Below, in pieces: positions 18,334-27,637 of a stretch of DNA of 64,000 bases. Numbering within the stretch: the stretch's first letter is position 1; each line of letters opens with the position of its first letter. Below the pieces are notes generated by a model, which made no database searches, had not been told where the DNA came from, and saw nothing but the letters and a program-made list of their open reading frames with translations. The stretch lies in contig NZ_CP012640.2 in NCBI RefSeq assembly GCF_001412595.2, positions 4,898,001 to 4,962,000 of the forward strand, read 5' to 3'. Made by a program: the position numbers and the translations under genes. The DNA is from Massilia sp. WG5. Lineage in GTDB: Bacteria; Pseudomonadota; Gammaproteobacteria; Burkholderiales; Burkholderiaceae_D.

Positions 18334-19701
18334 TCAGTTTGCTTTCTGGTACGAGCCGCTGCGGTCGACCAGCAACAGCTGGCCGCGCGCGATGGCGCCG
18401 TCCTTGCCGACCACGTTGACCGCCGCGCTGCCCGGTCCGTACACCGAGATGTCGGTCTGGTCCGCGCTCAGGCGGCGGCCTTCGAGGCTGCCGGAACCGC
18501 TGATGCGGGCGCTCACCTGGGCCACGCTGCCGTCGATGCGGGCGTTGCCGGGGCCGTCCAGCTTGAGCAGCAGGCGCTTGCCGGACATGCTGGCCTGCAA
18601 CCCGCCGGAGCCGTGCAGTTCGGCGTCGAGGGTGTCGGCGACGTTCTGCAGCCTGACGCCGCCCGGGCCATGGCTGCGCACGACGGCCTTGTTCACTTTC
18701 AGGCTGCCGCCGTTCAGGTCGCCCGAACCGTTCACTTCCAGAGTCAGCTCGCCGATGCTGCCGGACAGGTCGGCGTTGCCGGGGCCGTCCAGGCGCAGCT
18801 GCGTGCTGGCCGTCTGCAGGCCGCGCGCGCTCAGGTCGCCGGAGCCGTGGACTTCGGCGTCGAACTTGCGCAGGTTCCCGGCAATGCAGGCATTGCCCGG
18901 CCCGCGCTGCACGCTGCGCGCGCCTTCGACCAGCAGGTCGCAGCCTTCGAAGTCGCCCGAGCCGCTGCTTTCCAGGTTCAGTTCGCGGCTGGTGCCGGAC
19001 AGTTTCAGGTCGCCGGGGCCGCGCATCCGCACCGTCACGCGCGCCGTGCGCAGGCCGTCCGCGCTCAGGTCGCCCGAGCCGTCCATCTGCGCGGCCAGCT
19101 GGCCGGACAGGGCGGCCAGGCGGACGTCGCCGGGGCCGTGCATGTTGACGTCGGCGTCGGCGGACTGCAGACGGCGCAGGTCGAGGTCGCCGCTGCCGCT
19201 GCTTTCGATTGCCAGCTGGCGCACCGCGCCGCTTGCGTGCAGGTCGCCGGGACCGGTGCTGGACAGGGCCAGGCGCTCGCCGCCGGCCTGGTCGAGCTCG
19301 ACGTCGCCGCTGCCGCTCATCCGCAGGCTCTTCAGGCCGGCGGCGCCGATGGTGACGGTGGGGAGCTCACGCTCCTTGTGAAAGTGGAAGCCGAAGCTGA
19401 AGCTGAAGCCGTTCCTCTGCCGCGGGCGCACGCTCAAGGTGCTGCCGCGCACCACGACTTCCAGCTCGTCGAGTTGCTTGCGCTCGCCCGAGACCTGCAC
19501 CGCCTGCCGCGCCTGGGCGTCGATCACGACGTGGTAGGGGCCGGCCAGCTCGATCGCGTCGAAGGCGCCGACCTGGCGCTGTTCGGTGACGACATTCGCG
19601 CCCTGGGCCTGTTGTTGCGGCTGGGCGAAGCTGGCGCGGCTGGCGATCGTGGCGCAGGCGAGGGCGGCGGCGAGGGCGGTGAGCCTGATGGCGGTCTTCA
19701 T
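18334..19701 (-). CDS. DUF2807 (GIN) beta-helix protein with 16 alternating turns
   Basis: A 455-residue exported protein (signal peptide to about residue 26). Residues about 37-125 form the start of the DUF2807/GIN domain. From about residue 128 the rest is a chain of 19-20-residue turns, each opening with a G-S-G or G-P-G triplet. The triplets alternate strictly (SGSGDV, TGPGDL, SGSGDL, HGPGDV and so on) for 16 turns, and turn lengths alternate 20/19 residues almost throughout. This predicts a long right-handed beta-helix. Function of the family is unknown; an adhesive or cell-surface role is often supposed. Confidence 0.85.
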   Translation of the reverse strand: MKTAIRLTALAAALACATIASRASFAQPQQQAQGANVVTEQRQVGAFDAIELAGPYHVVIDAQARQAVQVSGERKQLDELEVVVRGSTLSVRPRQRNGFSFSFGFHFHKERELPTVTIGAAGLKSLRMSGSGDVELDQAGGERLALSSTGPGDLHASGAVRQLAIESSGSGDLDLRRLQSADADVNMHGPGDVRLAALSGQLAAQMDGSGDLSADGLRTARVTVRMRGPGDLKLSGTSRELNLESSGSGDFEGCDLLVEGARSVQRGPGNACIAGNLRKFDAEVHGSGDLSARGLQTASTQLRLDGPGNADLSGSIGELTLEVNGSGDLNGGSLKVNKAVVRSHGPGGVRLQNVADTLDAELHGSGGLQASMSGKRLLLKLDGPGNARIDGSVAQVSARISGSGSLEGRRLSADQTDISVYGPGSAAVNVVGKDGAIARGQLLLVDRSGSYQKAN

Positions 19702-19852
19702 GGTGTCCTTGTTCTCGTTGTTGTCGCTATGGAGCCTGAACGATAGGGCAAGCCCGGCGTGTCTGCATGCGGAAACCGACGGACATGCGAAAACGCGGGA
19801 TCAAGTGCAAAAGACGGGGGGCGAACGGTCGAGGCGGGTGTATATTGACAGC

Positions 19853-20677
19853 ATGTCCACGCTGACCGTCCGCAAGCCGAACGTCGACCTCTCCAGGGGC
19901 TTCGCGCGCCACTGGCTGGACGGCGACGTGTATCGCACCGCCTTCATGAACGCGCTGTCGATGAGCTTTCCGCTCGGCGAACAGATGTTCATCGACAGCG
20001 TGCGCGCGGCGCCGCCGGAAGCGATCCGCGACCCCCTGCTGAGCGCCGAGGTGAAGGACTTCGTCGGCCAGGAAGCCAGCCACCGCTTCGTCCACCAGCA
20101 ATACAACGCCGAACTGGCGCGCCAGGGTTTCGACTACACGCTGGAGCCGGAGATCCGCGGCCGCATCGAACTGGTCGCGCGGCTGCCGGCGCTCGACCGC
20201 CTGGCCATCACCTGCGCCTTCGAGCACTATACGGCGATGCTGGCCGATTACCTGCTGCGCCACCCGGAATGGCTGGACGGCGCCGACCCGCAGATGCGCA
20301 CCCTGTGGTCCTGGCACGCGGCCGAGGAAACCGAACACAAGGCGGTCGCCTTCGACGTCTACCGGGCCGCCGGCGGCGGCTACTGGAAGCGGGTGCTCTG
20401 GTACCTGCATGTCAGCCTGGTCTTTTTCTGGGACAGCGGCCGCCAGACCATCCACAACCTGCGGCGCGACCGCGCGCTCTGGCGCGGGCGCACCTGGGCC
20501 GGCGCGGCGCGCGCCTGGTTCGGACGCAGGGGCCTGGCCTGGCATCTCTTGAAGCCCGGCCTGGACTACCTGTCGCCGCGCTTCCACCCCTGGCAGCACG
20601 ACAATCGCGCCCTCCTGCAGATGTGGCTGGAGCGCAATGGCGATGCCGTCCGCGAGATCGGCAGCACGCCGGCCTGA
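19853..20677 (+). CDS. PF10118-type metal-dependent hydrolase
   Basis: A 274-residue protein matching the PF10118 family (predicted metal-dependent hydrolase). Possible metal ligands are in QEASHRFVHQQY, FEHYTAM and HAAEETEHKAVAFDVY, an arrangement of Glu and His on long helices reminiscent of ferritin-like di-iron proteins. There is no signal peptide. The ATG of MSTLTVRKPN was chosen because this is where family similarity begins, although the frame is open upstream. The reaction is not known. Confidence 0.8.
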   Translation: MSTLTVRKPNVDLSRGFARHWLDGDVYRTAFMNALSMSFPLGEQMFIDSVRAAPPEAIRDPLLSAEVKDFVGQEASHRFVHQQYNAELARQGFDYTLEPEIRGRIELVARLPALDRLAITCAFEHYTAMLADYLLRHPEWLDGADPQMRTLWSWHAAEETEHKAVAFDVYRAAGGGYWKRVLWYLHVSLVFFWDSGRQTIHNLRRDRALWRGRTWAGAARAWFGRRGLAWHLLKPGLDYLSPRFHPWQHDNRALLQMWLERNGDAVREIGSTPA

Positions 20678-20715
20678 AAATGTCATAATGGACGGCTCGT
20701 GCAAGGAGAAAAATC

Positions 20716-20901
20716 GTGATTCGCTATCTGGGCACTCGCAAGAATGCGGAAGGTGCCGCCGTTTATGTATTCATCGTCAACGGCATGGAAAAGGAAGTGC
20801 GCGAGCACGCCCTCAAGCAGCATCCCGGCTGCTACGACGCGCTGCCGGCGTCGGTGAAGGCGAAGATCGCCGCCAACCGCGCATGGCTGTCGAAGCTGTG
20901 A
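20716..20901 (+). CDS. Small hypothetical protein (61 aa)
   Basis: GTG start with a strong AAGGAGA Shine-Dalgarno sequence 7 bases upstream. The product begins MIRYLGTRKNAEGAAVYVFI and ends AANRAWLSKL; it is basic and soluble, with no recognised domain. It overlaps the next gene by 19 bp, which suggests translational coupling. Confidence 0.65.
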   Translation: MIRYLGTRKNAEGAAVYVFIVNGMEKEVREHALKQHPGCYDALPASVKAKIAANRAWLSKL

Positions 20902-21404
20902 CGGCGCCGCGCAGGCGCGCGCCATTGCGCGCCTGGCTGCCGGCGCTGATCCTGGCATCCGCCTGCGGCGCGGCCTGCGCCCAGGCCCAGGACAAGCAGC
21001 CCTCCACCTTCGGCGCCGTGATCGGCAGCGCGCTGCTGTGCCGCGACCAGATCGACAACAAGTACTTCCATTCCTGGCTGTCGACCCATTTCGGCGCGCC
21101 CTACAAGCACGAGGGCGGGGCGTTCTGGTTCCGCACCGGCGAGGCCACGCTGTGGGGCGCGCCCGTCACCGAGGTGATGGTCAGCGACGACACCAGTGAA
21201 CTCGTGTTCCTGGCCGCGGTGGCCGAGGTGCCGCCGGACCAGCTCGAGCAGTCGATCCGCAGTGCGGTGGGGGTGCGCTACCCGGCGGCCGACGCCTCGC
21301 CCTATCCATTGCGCATATCCGCACCCGGCAGCACGATCGCCTACTACAATAGCAAAAGCAAAATATACTGCGCGAAGTTCAAACCGCCGCCGCAGCGCCG
21401 CTAG
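20883..21404 (+). CDS. Secreted hypothetical protein
   Basis: A 173-residue protein with a signal peptide (LRAWLPALILASACGAACAQA, cleavage near residue 36). The mature part begins QDKQPSTFGAVIGSALLC and contains two cysteines that could pair. No family recognised. It starts inside the preceding small gene and is 13 bp upstream of gspA, so it belongs to the gspA-gspB transcription unit and may be periplasmic. Confidence 0.7.
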   Translation: MAVEAVTAPRRRAPLRAWLPALILASACGAACAQAQDKQPSTFGAVIGSALLCRDQIDNKYFHSWLSTHFGAPYKHEGGAFWFRTGEATLWGAPVTEVMVSDDTSELVFLAAVAEVPPDQLEQSIRSAVGVRYPAADASPYPLRISAPGSTIAYYNSKSKIYCAKFKPPPQRR

Positions 21405-21417
21405 GGTATCTCTTGGT

Positions 21418-23049
21418 ATGTACACCGATTACTTCAACCTGAAGCAACAGCCGTTCTCGATCGCGCCCGACCCGCGCTACCTCTTCATGAGCGAGCGCCA
21501 CCGCGAGGCGCTGGCCCACCTGCTGTACGGGATCGGCAGCGGCGGCGGCTTCGTGCTGCTGACCGGCGAGATCGGCGCCGGCAAGACCACCGTGTGCCGC
21601 TGCTTCATCGAACAGGTCCCCGACAACTGCCGCCTGGCCTATATCTTCAATCCCAAGCTGACCGTCGAGGAACTGCTGCTGACGATCTGCGACGAATTCC
21701 GCGTCAAGCTGCCGCCTGCCTCCGCCGGCACGCTGGGCGTCAAGGGCTATGTCGACGCCATCAACGGCTATCTGCTGGACAGCCACGCCCAGGGCAACAA
21801 CAACGTGCTGGTGATCGACGAGGCGCAGAACCTGTCGCCCCAGGTGCTGGAGCAGCTGCGCCTGCTGACCAACCTGGAGACCAGCGAGCGCAAGCTGCTG
21901 CAGATCATCCTGATCGGCCAGCCCGAGCTGCGCGCCATGCTGGCCCAGCCCGAGCTGGAGCAGCTGGCCCAGCGCGTGATCGCGCGCTACCACCTGGGCC
22001 CACTGTCCGCATCCGAGACCGGCGCCTACGTCGCGCACCGCCTGACGGTGGCGGGCGCGCATCCGGGCAACCCGATCCCGGGTTCGCTGGCGCCGCTGAT
22101 CCACCGTCTCACGAACGGGGTACCGCGCCGCATCAACCTGCTGTGCGACCGCGCGCTGCTCGGCGCCTATGTCGAGAACAGCCGCGAGGTGACGCCGAAG
22201 ATCCTGCGCCGCGCGGCCCAGGAAGTGTTCGCCGGCGAGGGACCGGCGCCAGGCGGACGCGCCGCGGCGCCGCTGCGCTGGCCGCTGGTGGCGGGCGGCG
22301 TGCTGGCCGGGGCCGCGATCAGCGCCGCGGCCTGGCAGGTGGTGCCGCATGCATCGGCGCCAGGGCCTGCCGTCGCGGTGACCGCCGCCGGCCCCCGTAC
22401 GCAGCCGGCGGCTGCGCCATCGAAGCCGGCCGCGCCCGCAGCGGCGCCCGCCAAACCCCTGCTGCTGGCAACCCAGACCGAAGCCCTGCGCGAGCTCGGC
22501 ACGCTGTGGGGGCAGCAGTTGCCGACCCAGGAACCCTGCCAGGGTGCGCCGAAGCTTAATTTGCGCTGCTACCAGGGCCGTGGCGGCCTGTACGAACTGC
22601 GCCTGCTCGACCGTCCGGCCATCGTCGCCCTGCACGACGGCCAGAAGCTCGGCTACGCGGTGCTCACCGCGGTCGACGAGAACAGCGCGACGCTGAGCGT
22701 CAACGGCCAGCGCCAGAAGGTCAGCCTGGGCGCGCTGGCGGCCCGCTTCGACGGCGAATACACGACCCTGTGGAAGGTGCCGCGCGCCTTCCGCGAGGAA
22801 GTCCATCCCGGCGACACCGGCGCGGACGTCGACTGGATCGCCGGCCGCCTGGCGGAATTGAACAAGCGGGAGGCGCCGCCCATCGCACAGCCGCTCGACG
22901 ACGCCACGCGCCGCCTGCTGCGCGCCTTCCAGTCGAACCAGAACCTGAAGGCGGACGGCGTGGCCGGACCGCGCACCTACATGCGCCTGAACCAGCTGAG
23001 CGGGGTCGACGAACCGCGCCTGCTCGCCGCCAACGGGACGGGAAAATAA
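21418..23049 (+). CDS. gspA: ExeA/GspA-type AAA ATPase with peptidoglycan-binding tail
   Basis: A 543-residue inner-membrane protein. The N-terminal AAA domain opens with MYTDYFNLKQQPFSIAPDPR, the family hallmark; Walker A is GEIGAGKTT (about residues 45-53) and Walker B is VLVIDEAQNL. A single membrane helix sits near residue 290 (WPLVAGGVLAGAAISAAAW), followed by a periplasmic stretch and a C-terminal PG_binding_1 domain (LLRAFQSNQNLKADGVAGPRT split across two strands). In Aeromonas, ExeA with ExeB drives assembly of the type II secretin through peptidoglycan. No other gsp gene is nearby. Confidence 0.92.
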   Translation: MYTDYFNLKQQPFSIAPDPRYLFMSERHREALAHLLYGIGSGGGFVLLTGEIGAGKTTVCRCFIEQVPDNCRLAYIFNPKLTVEELLLTICDEFRVKLPPASAGTLGVKGYVDAINGYLLDSHAQGNNNVLVIDEAQNLSPQVLEQLRLLTNLETSERKLLQIILIGQPELRAMLAQPELEQLAQRVIARYHLGPLSASETGAYVAHRLTVAGAHPGNPIPGSLAPLIHRLTNGVPRRINLLCDRALLGAYVENSREVTPKILRRAAQEVFAGEGPAPGGRAAAPLRWPLVAGGVLAGAAISAAAWQVVPHASAPGPAVAVTAAGPRTQPAAAPSKPAAPAAAPAKPLLLATQTEALRELGTLWGQQLPTQEPCQGAPKLNLRCYQGRGGLYELRLLDRPAIVALHDGQKLGYAVLTAVDENSATLSVNGQRQKVSLGALAARFDGEYTTLWKVPRAFREEVHPGDTGADVDWIAGRLAELNKREAPPIAQPLDDATRRLLRAFQSNQNLKADGVAGPRTYMRLNQLSGVDEPRLLAANGTGK

Positions 23050-23844
23050 ATGTCATACATCCTCGAAGCCCTCAAGAAAGCGCAGGCCGAACGCCAGCTG
23101 GGCAACGCGCCCACCATCCACGCGCCGCAGCCGGCGCAGGCAGCCGCACCGGGCGTCGCCGCCAGCCGCAAGCCGCTGCTGATCGGCCTGGGCGCGGGCG
23201 CACTGGTGGTCGCGGCCGGCGCGTTGTTCGTGTGGCAGCGCGGGCCGTCGCCGGCCGCGCCGGCAAGCGCGCAGCCGGCCAATGCGGCGCTCGTACCGGC
23301 CGCGCCGGCCGCCGGTCCGGCCGGGGTGCCCGCGTCGCCGGCGCGCGCCACCTCGCCGGGCGCCACCTCGCCGGGCGCCGCAGGCGCCGCGTCGACGACG
23401 CTGGAAGTGAGCGCGCCGCCAGCCCCGCCGCCGCCAGCACCGCATCCTGCCCAGGTGGCCGGCGCGCCCGCGCATCCCGCAGCCGCCGCAACTGGCAGGG
23501 CAGGGGCCGATGCCCTCGCTTCCGCCGCGCCGCCGCGTGCGCCGGCCACCGCACCGGCAATGCCGGCAGCGCCCGCGGCGGCGCGCGCGCCGGTGGCTGC
23601 TCCGGCCCCGGAAGACAGCCTGCCTTTCCTGCAGCAACTGCCGGACGCGGTCCAGCGCGAAGTGCCGCGCGTCAGCTTCGGCGGCTATATGTATTCGGCC
23701 AACCCGGCCGACCGCCTGCTGCTGATCGACAAGGCGCTGCGCCACGAAGGCGAGGAGGTCGCGCCCGGACTGTTCCTGGAAAAGCTGCTGCCGAAGGCGG
23801 CCGTGATGAATTACCGCGGGGTGCGCTATCGTGTCGCCTACTGA
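23050..23844 (+). CDS. gspB: GspB-type general secretion protein
   Basis: A 264-residue partner of Gsp[20 protein letters not shown] is the classic N-terminus of GspB/ExeB; a membrane helix follows ([21 protein letters not shown], about residues 40-60), then a long Ala/Pro-rich linker and the C-terminal T2SSB domain ([18 protein letters not shown] to the end). ATG follows the gspA stop with no gap. The linker carries a short direct DNA repeat encoding [11 protein letters not shown]. Confidence 0.92.
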   Translation: MSYILEALKKAQAERQLGNAPTIHAPQPAQAAAPGVAASRKPLLIGLGAGALVVAAGALFVWQRGPSPAAPASAQPANAALVPAAPAAGPAGVPASPARATSPGATSPGAAGAASTTLEVSAPPAPPPPAPHPAQVAGAPAHPAAAATGRAGADALASAAPPRAPATAPAMPAAPAAARAPVAAPAPEDSLPFLQQLPDAVQREVPRVSFGGYMYSANPADRLLLIDKALRHEGEEVAPGLFLEKLLPKAAVMNYRGVRYRVAY

Positions 23845-24409
23845 CGCGGGCGGCGCGGTGCGCAGGCCGGCGCAGGGCCAGGTGCTGGGCGTGATCGGCT
23901 GGTCCGGCAGCGGCAAGACCACGCTGCTGGAATACCTGGTCGGCCAGCTCGCGGCGGACGGACTGCGCGTCAACATCATCAAGCACAGTCACCACGACAT
24001 CGTGCTCGAACCGCCCCACAAGGACAGCGCGCGCCTGCGCACGGCCGGCGCGGGCGAGGTCTTGATCGCCTCTCCCTACCGCTTCGCGATCCAGCACGAG
24101 CTGCGCGGCGCGCCGGAGCCGACGCTCGAGGAGCACCTGGCGCGCCTGGCGCCGGCGGACCTGACCCTGGTCGAGGGCTATAAATGGGCGGCGATTCCCA
24201 AGCTCGAAGTGTTCCGTCCGGAACTCGGGCGCGCGCCCTTGTATCCGGACGATGCCTACGTGGCCGCGGTGGCCTCCAGCGTTTCCACACCGCCCGGCCT
24301 GGCTGCCGGCCTGGCCTGGCTCGACCTGAACGAGCCGGCGGCGGTTTTGCGGTGGATCAAGCGTCGCCTGGCGGACACGTCCTCAAGTTCCGGCCAGGCT
24401 TGCCGTTAA
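23831..24409 (+). CDS. mobB: Molybdopterin-guanine dinucleotide biosynthesis protein MobB
   Basis: A 192-residue P-loop GTPase-like protein. Walker A is [10 protein letters not shown] (about residues 23-32) and the IIKHSHHDI segment is the MobB hallmark. It assists MobA in attaching GMP to molybdopterin. The GTG start overlaps gspB by 14 bp, an unexpected pairing since the pathways are unrelated; the overlap suggests coupling by convenience. No moa/moe gene is adjacent. Confidence 0.92.
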   Translation: MSPTDAGGAVRRPAQGQVLGVIGWSGSGKTTLLEYLVGQLAADGLRVNIIKHSHHDIVLEPPHKDSARLRTAGAGEVLIASPYRFAIQHELRGAPEPTLEEHLARLAPADLTLVEGYKWAAIPKLEVFRPELGRAPLYPDDAYVAAVASSVSTPPGLAAGLAWLDLNEPAAVLRWIKRRLADTSSSSGQACR

Positions 24410-24450
24410 AACGGGATAAGCCGCATCAGGCCCTCACACAGGAGATCGTC

Positions 24451-24642
24451 ATGGACGTCATGGGAATTGCCAAACTCGCCACCAGCATCGCCGACACCGG
24501 AATCCGGCAAGACGTCGGCATCGCCATGCTCAAGAAGGCACAGGACCTCCAGGCCGCAACCGCCACCCAGCTGCTGGACGCGGTGCCGCCGGCCCAGAAC
24601 CTGCCGGCGCACCTGGGCAAGAACGTCAACACCACCGCCTGA
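24451..24642 (+). CDS. YjfB-type putative motility protein (63 aa)
   Basis: Product [20 protein letters not shown] onward, 63 residues, resembling the YjfB_motility family (PF14070). AGGAGA lies 7 bases before the ATG. Family members are found next to motility genes in Gram-positive and beta/gammaproteobacteria; no role is proven. It is small, soluble and without a signal peptide. Confidence 0.75.
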   Translation: MDVMGIAKLATSIADTGIRQDVGIAMLKKAQDLQAATATQLLDAVPPAQNLPAHLGKNVNTTA

Positions 24643-24841
24643 CACCCGCCCGGCCAGGGCGCCGTCAAAAAAACTGGCGAGCACGTCAACAGAATCGCTG
24701 TGCGGCGCGTTATCAAGTCCACGTACCCGGCGCGAGGGCAGGCCCATACAAAAGACCCGCTCTTGCCGCCACCATCGCTGCCACGCGCAGCCGCACAAGG
24801 CCGTCCCCGCCGGCGTACGCATTTCGAAGGAGATCCCACCA

Positions 24842-25174
24842 ATGAATAAACGACAGGCACTCGTTGCCGCCGCGCTCGCGAGCGTGTGCGCCGCAAATGC
24901 ATCGGCCCATGGCCAGATGGACATGCAAGCCAAGGGCGAGCAGGAAAAATGCTATGGCGTGGCGAAAGCCGGCCAGAACGATTGCGGCACCGCCACCCAC
25001 GGCTGCGCCGGCCAGGCTGCGGTCGACAACGACCCGGCCGAATGGCGCAATGTTGCCAAAGGCAGCTGCGAAAAAGCCGGCGGCAAGCTGGACGCGCGGC
25101 AGCAGCAGCAGCAGCAGCAGGACAAGCAGGCTCGGCAGACTCGGCAGACCCAGCAGGCCAAACAGGGCAAGTAA
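24842..25174 (+). CDS. bufA: BufA1-type bufferin precursor (DUF2282)
   Basis: A 110-residue exported protein: signal peptide to about residue 22, then the DUF2282 core with four cysteines at residues 37, 48, 55 and 76 ([29 protein letters not shown]). DUF2282 proteins are bufferins: RiPPs whose cysteines are modified by an MNIO enzyme and that bind copper in the periplasm. The enzyme and partner domain are encoded immediately downstream. A C-terminal extension of seven glutamines plus a Q/K/R-rich tail (residues 87-110), encoded by seven CAG codons at 25100-25120, is unusual. Confidence 0.9.
   Translation: MNKRQALVAAALASVCAANASAHGQMDMQAKGEQEKCYGVAKAGQNDCGTATHGCAGQAAVDNDPAEWRNVAKGSCEKAGGKLDARQQQQQQQDKQARQTRQTQQAKQGK
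25100..25120 (+). repeat. (CAG)7 microsatellite inside the bufferin gene
   Basis: Seven perfect CAG units encode Q87-Q93 of the BufA-like precursor. Uninterrupted triplet runs of this length are prone to slippage; length change would stay in frame. Confidence 0.9.
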
Positions 25175-25178
25175 GACC

Positions 25179-26852
25179 GTGGCGCAGGCGCATCCGGCAT
25201 ATCCGGTGCAAGGCGTCGGCATCGGCCTGCGCGTACCCCACTACCGCCAGCTGCTGGAGCAGCGCCCCGCGCTCGGCTGGCTTGAAGTCCACACCGAAAA
25301 TTACCTGGCCCGTTCGGGCTGGGACTGGCATGTGCTGACATCGCTGCGGCGCGACTATCCGCTCAGCCTGCACGGCGTCGGCCTGGGCCTGGGCTCGGTC
25401 CACGGCTTTTCGGAGGCGCACCTGGCGCGCGTGCGCGAGCTGGCCGCGGCGATCGAACCGGCGCTCGTGTCCGAGCACCTGAGCTGGGGTGCGCTGCGCG
25501 ACCGCCAGCTGAGCGACCTGCTGCCGCTACAGCTGGACGCGGCCAGCCTCGGCCTGGTCGCGGCCCGCGTCGAGCGGGTGCAGGACGTGCTGAAGCGCCG
25601 CATCCTGGTCGAAAACGTCTCCACTTACCTGCGCTTTGCCAGCGACGCCATGAGCGAAGCCGAATTCCTGGCCGCGCTGGCGCGCCGCACCGGCTGCGGC
25701 ATCCTGCTCGACGTCAACAATCTCTACGTCAACCAATGCAACCACGGCGAGGATGCGATCGCAGCCCTCGACGCGCTGGCGGGCCTGCCGCCGGGGACGG
25801 TCGGCGAGCTGCACCTGGGCGGCCATCTCGTCACCGATCTTGCCGTCATCGACCACCACGGCGACCGCATCGCACCGCCCGTGTGGGCGCTGTACCGCGA
25901 GGCGCTGGTGCGCTTCGGCGCGGTGCCGGCGCTGGTCGAGTGGGATACCGATGTGCCGGCGCTCGATGTGCTGCTGGGCGAGGCGAGGGAAGCGCAAGGC
26001 ATCGCGGCGGCAGTGGCGCCGGTTGGCATGCCGGCGCCGCCGGCTGCCATGCCGGCCTTGCAGCCGCTGGACACCCGCGCGCTGGACGAGCTTCAGCAGG
26101 CTTTCGGCGCGGCCCTGGCGGACCCCGCCCGGGATGCGCTGCTGGCGCCCGGGCTCAGGGGCGATGCCGGCCGCCTTGGCATCTACCGCGGCAACCTCGC
26201 GAGCGCCTCGCGGCGCGCGCTGGCGTCGGCGTATCCGGTGCTGCGCGCTCTGCTGGGCGACAGCCTGTTCGATGCGCTGGCGCGCGCCTACGGACGCGCC
26301 CATCCGGCCCGGGATCCGGACCTGAACCGCTTCGGCGACGGCTTCGCGGACTTCCTCCCGGACGAGGCCGGGCGCCCATGGCTGCCGGATCTCGCGCGGC
26401 TCGAATGGGCTGTCCACACTGCCTGGTATGCACCCGATGCGCCGGCATCGCTGGACGGCGGCCTGCTGGCCGTGCTGGCCCGCCTGAGCCCGCAGCAGTT
26501 CGAGGCCAGCCGCGCCGTCCTGCATCCTTCGCTGCGCCTGCTGGCCTCAGGCTGGGCCGTGGCGGCGCTGTGGCTGTCGCGCCAGCCGGACGGGCCGGCG
26601 GCGCCGCCGGCGATGCGGCAGGATAGTCACGCCCTGGTGCTGCGTGCGCGCTGGCAGGCGAGCGTGCGCGAGATCGGCCCGGCGGAATACGCGGCGCTGC
26701 TGCGGCTGGGGCAGGGAGAAGGTTTCGGCGCCGCCTTCGATGCGGCTTTCGACGTGGATGAGGAGGCGCCGATCGCGGCCTGGCTGGACGACTGGCTGAA
26801 GCGTGGCGTGGTGACGGGAATAGTCGAGGACACCGGCCCGCCTGCAGCATGA
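25179..26852 (+). CDS. Fused BufB (MNIO, DUF692) - BufC (DUF2063) protein
   Basis: A 557-residue protein. Residues about 8-275 are a DUF692/MNIO TIM-barrel enzyme: [60 protein letters not shown] and EWDTDVP supply the His/Glu/Asp/Asn ligands for the multinuclear iron centre. Residues about 300-545 are a DUF2063 domain, normally the separate partner BufC that recognises the precursor. The two are normally encoded by separate bufB and bufC genes. GTG at 25179, 5 bp after bufA, is taken as start; the Shine-Dalgarno is weak. It would modify BufA cysteines. Confidence 0.88.
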   Translation: MAQAHPAYPVQGVGIGLRVPHYRQLLEQRPALGWLEVHTENYLARSGWDWHVLTSLRRDYPLSLHGVGLGLGSVHGFSEAHLARVRELAAAIEPALVSEHLSWGALRDRQLSDLLPLQLDAASLGLVAARVERVQDVLKRRILVENVSTYLRFASDAMSEAEFLAALARRTGCGILLDVNNLYVNQCNHGEDAIAALDALAGLPPGTVGELHLGGHLVTDLAVIDHHGDRIAPPVWALYREALVRFGAVPALVEWDTDVPALDVLLGEAREAQGIAAAVAPVGMPAPPAAMPALQPLDTRALDELQQAFGAALADPARDALLAPGLRGDAGRLGIYRGNLASASRRALASAYPVLRALLGDSLFDALARAYGRAHPARDPDLNRFGDGFADFLPDEAGRPWLPDLARLEWAVHTAWYAPDAPASLDGGLLAVLARLSPQQFEASRAVLHPSLRLLASGWAVAALWLSRQPDGPAAPPAMRQDSHALVLRARWQASVREIGPAEYAALLRLGQGEGFGAAFDAAFDVDEEAPIAAWLDDWLKRGVVTGIVEDTGPPAA

Positions 26853-26873
26853 GGCAGGGCCGGCGCGGACCCC

Positions 26874-27164
26874 TCAGTGATAGCGGAAGGCGCGCAGGAG
26901 GCGTTCTTCGCCGGTCTGGTCGTGGTGCAGTTCGTTGGCGGCCCGGGTCGCTTCGATCATCCGGGATAGTTGTTCCTCCTCGAAACGGGCCAGTTCTTCA
27001 TTGGCCGCATTCAGCGCCATGGCCAGCTTGGCGCGTGCACTCTGGTACACCACACCGGTGTAATGGTCGGTGTTCTTGAGCAGTTCTTCCGCGTTTTCGA
27101 TAACGAGACGCAGGTCGCCGATGAGCCGCTGCTGCGTCACGGAGCTTGGGTCTGGGGTATCCAT
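26874..27164 (-). CDS. DUF883-like small helical protein without membrane anchor
   Basis: A 96-residue, mostly helical protein. The N-terminal part (LIGDLRLVIENAEELLKNTD) resembles ElaB/YqjD/DUF883 ribosome-associated stress proteins, but the C-terminal membrane helix of those proteins is absent; the chain ends in EERLLRAFRYH. GGTGAGG precedes the ATG of MDTPDP. The frame is open upstream but lacks a ribosome site. Function unproven. Confidence 0.7.
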   Translation of the reverse strand: MDTPDPSSVTQQRLIGDLRLVIENAEELLKNTDHYTGVVYQSARAKLAMALNAANEELARFEEEQLSRMIEATRAANELHHDQTGEERLLRAFRYH

Positions 27165-27330
27165 CTTCCTCACCTTTAGCCGTAGTACGTCTTCAATATA
27201 GAGAAGGAGGACTGCCCAAGTTTGTCTGCGCGCAAACGTCACCCCTACAGCCGGGGACGGCTAATCCGGTGCGCCCGGCAGGCGCGCCCAGCAGGACGCG
27301 CCGTTTATTCATGAGCTGGCAGGAACTTTT

Positions 27331-27543
27331 TTAGCGGACATTGATCCGCACATCGCCCACGCTCACGACCTGGCCGGCACGGATCTTCGCAGTCTTGCGC
27401 AGTTCCTTCTTGCCGTCGACCGACACCGCACCGCTGGCGACCATGATCTTGCCGGCGCCGCCGCTGTCGACAAAGCCGACGAGCTTGAGCAGTTGGTTGA
27501 GTTCGATGAACTCCGATGTCAGTTCAAAAGTTGTTGTTTGCAT
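27331..27543 (-). CDS. RNA-binding S4 domain protein (YbcJ-like)
   Basis: A 70-residue single-domain S4 protein: IELNQLLKLVGFVDSGGAGK and GAVSVDGKKELRKTAKIRAG are the alpha-L RNA-binding signature, as in E. coli YbcJ. It probably binds structured RNA. ATG at 27543, GAGGATAG lies just upstream. Monocistronic. Confidence 0.9.
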   Translation of the reverse strand: MQTTTFELTSEFIELNQLLKLVGFVDSGGAGKIMVASGAVSVDGKKELRKTAKIRAGQVVSVGDVRINVR

Positions 27544-27602
27544 TCTATCCTCGGTTAAAAATGGGCGGCGTACTGTTGAGCCCGCTCCCTGAATGTGTCG
27601 CC

Positions 27603-27637
27603 CCGCCCTAAAGCGTCGCCCCCGCCCTAAAGCGTCG
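27603..27637. repeat. Two tandem 16-bp units, 19-bp period
   Basis: CCGCCCTAAAGCGTCG occurs at 27603-27618 and again at 27622-27637, leading into the inverted repeat that follows. Likely decayed REP halves. Confidence 0.7.
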
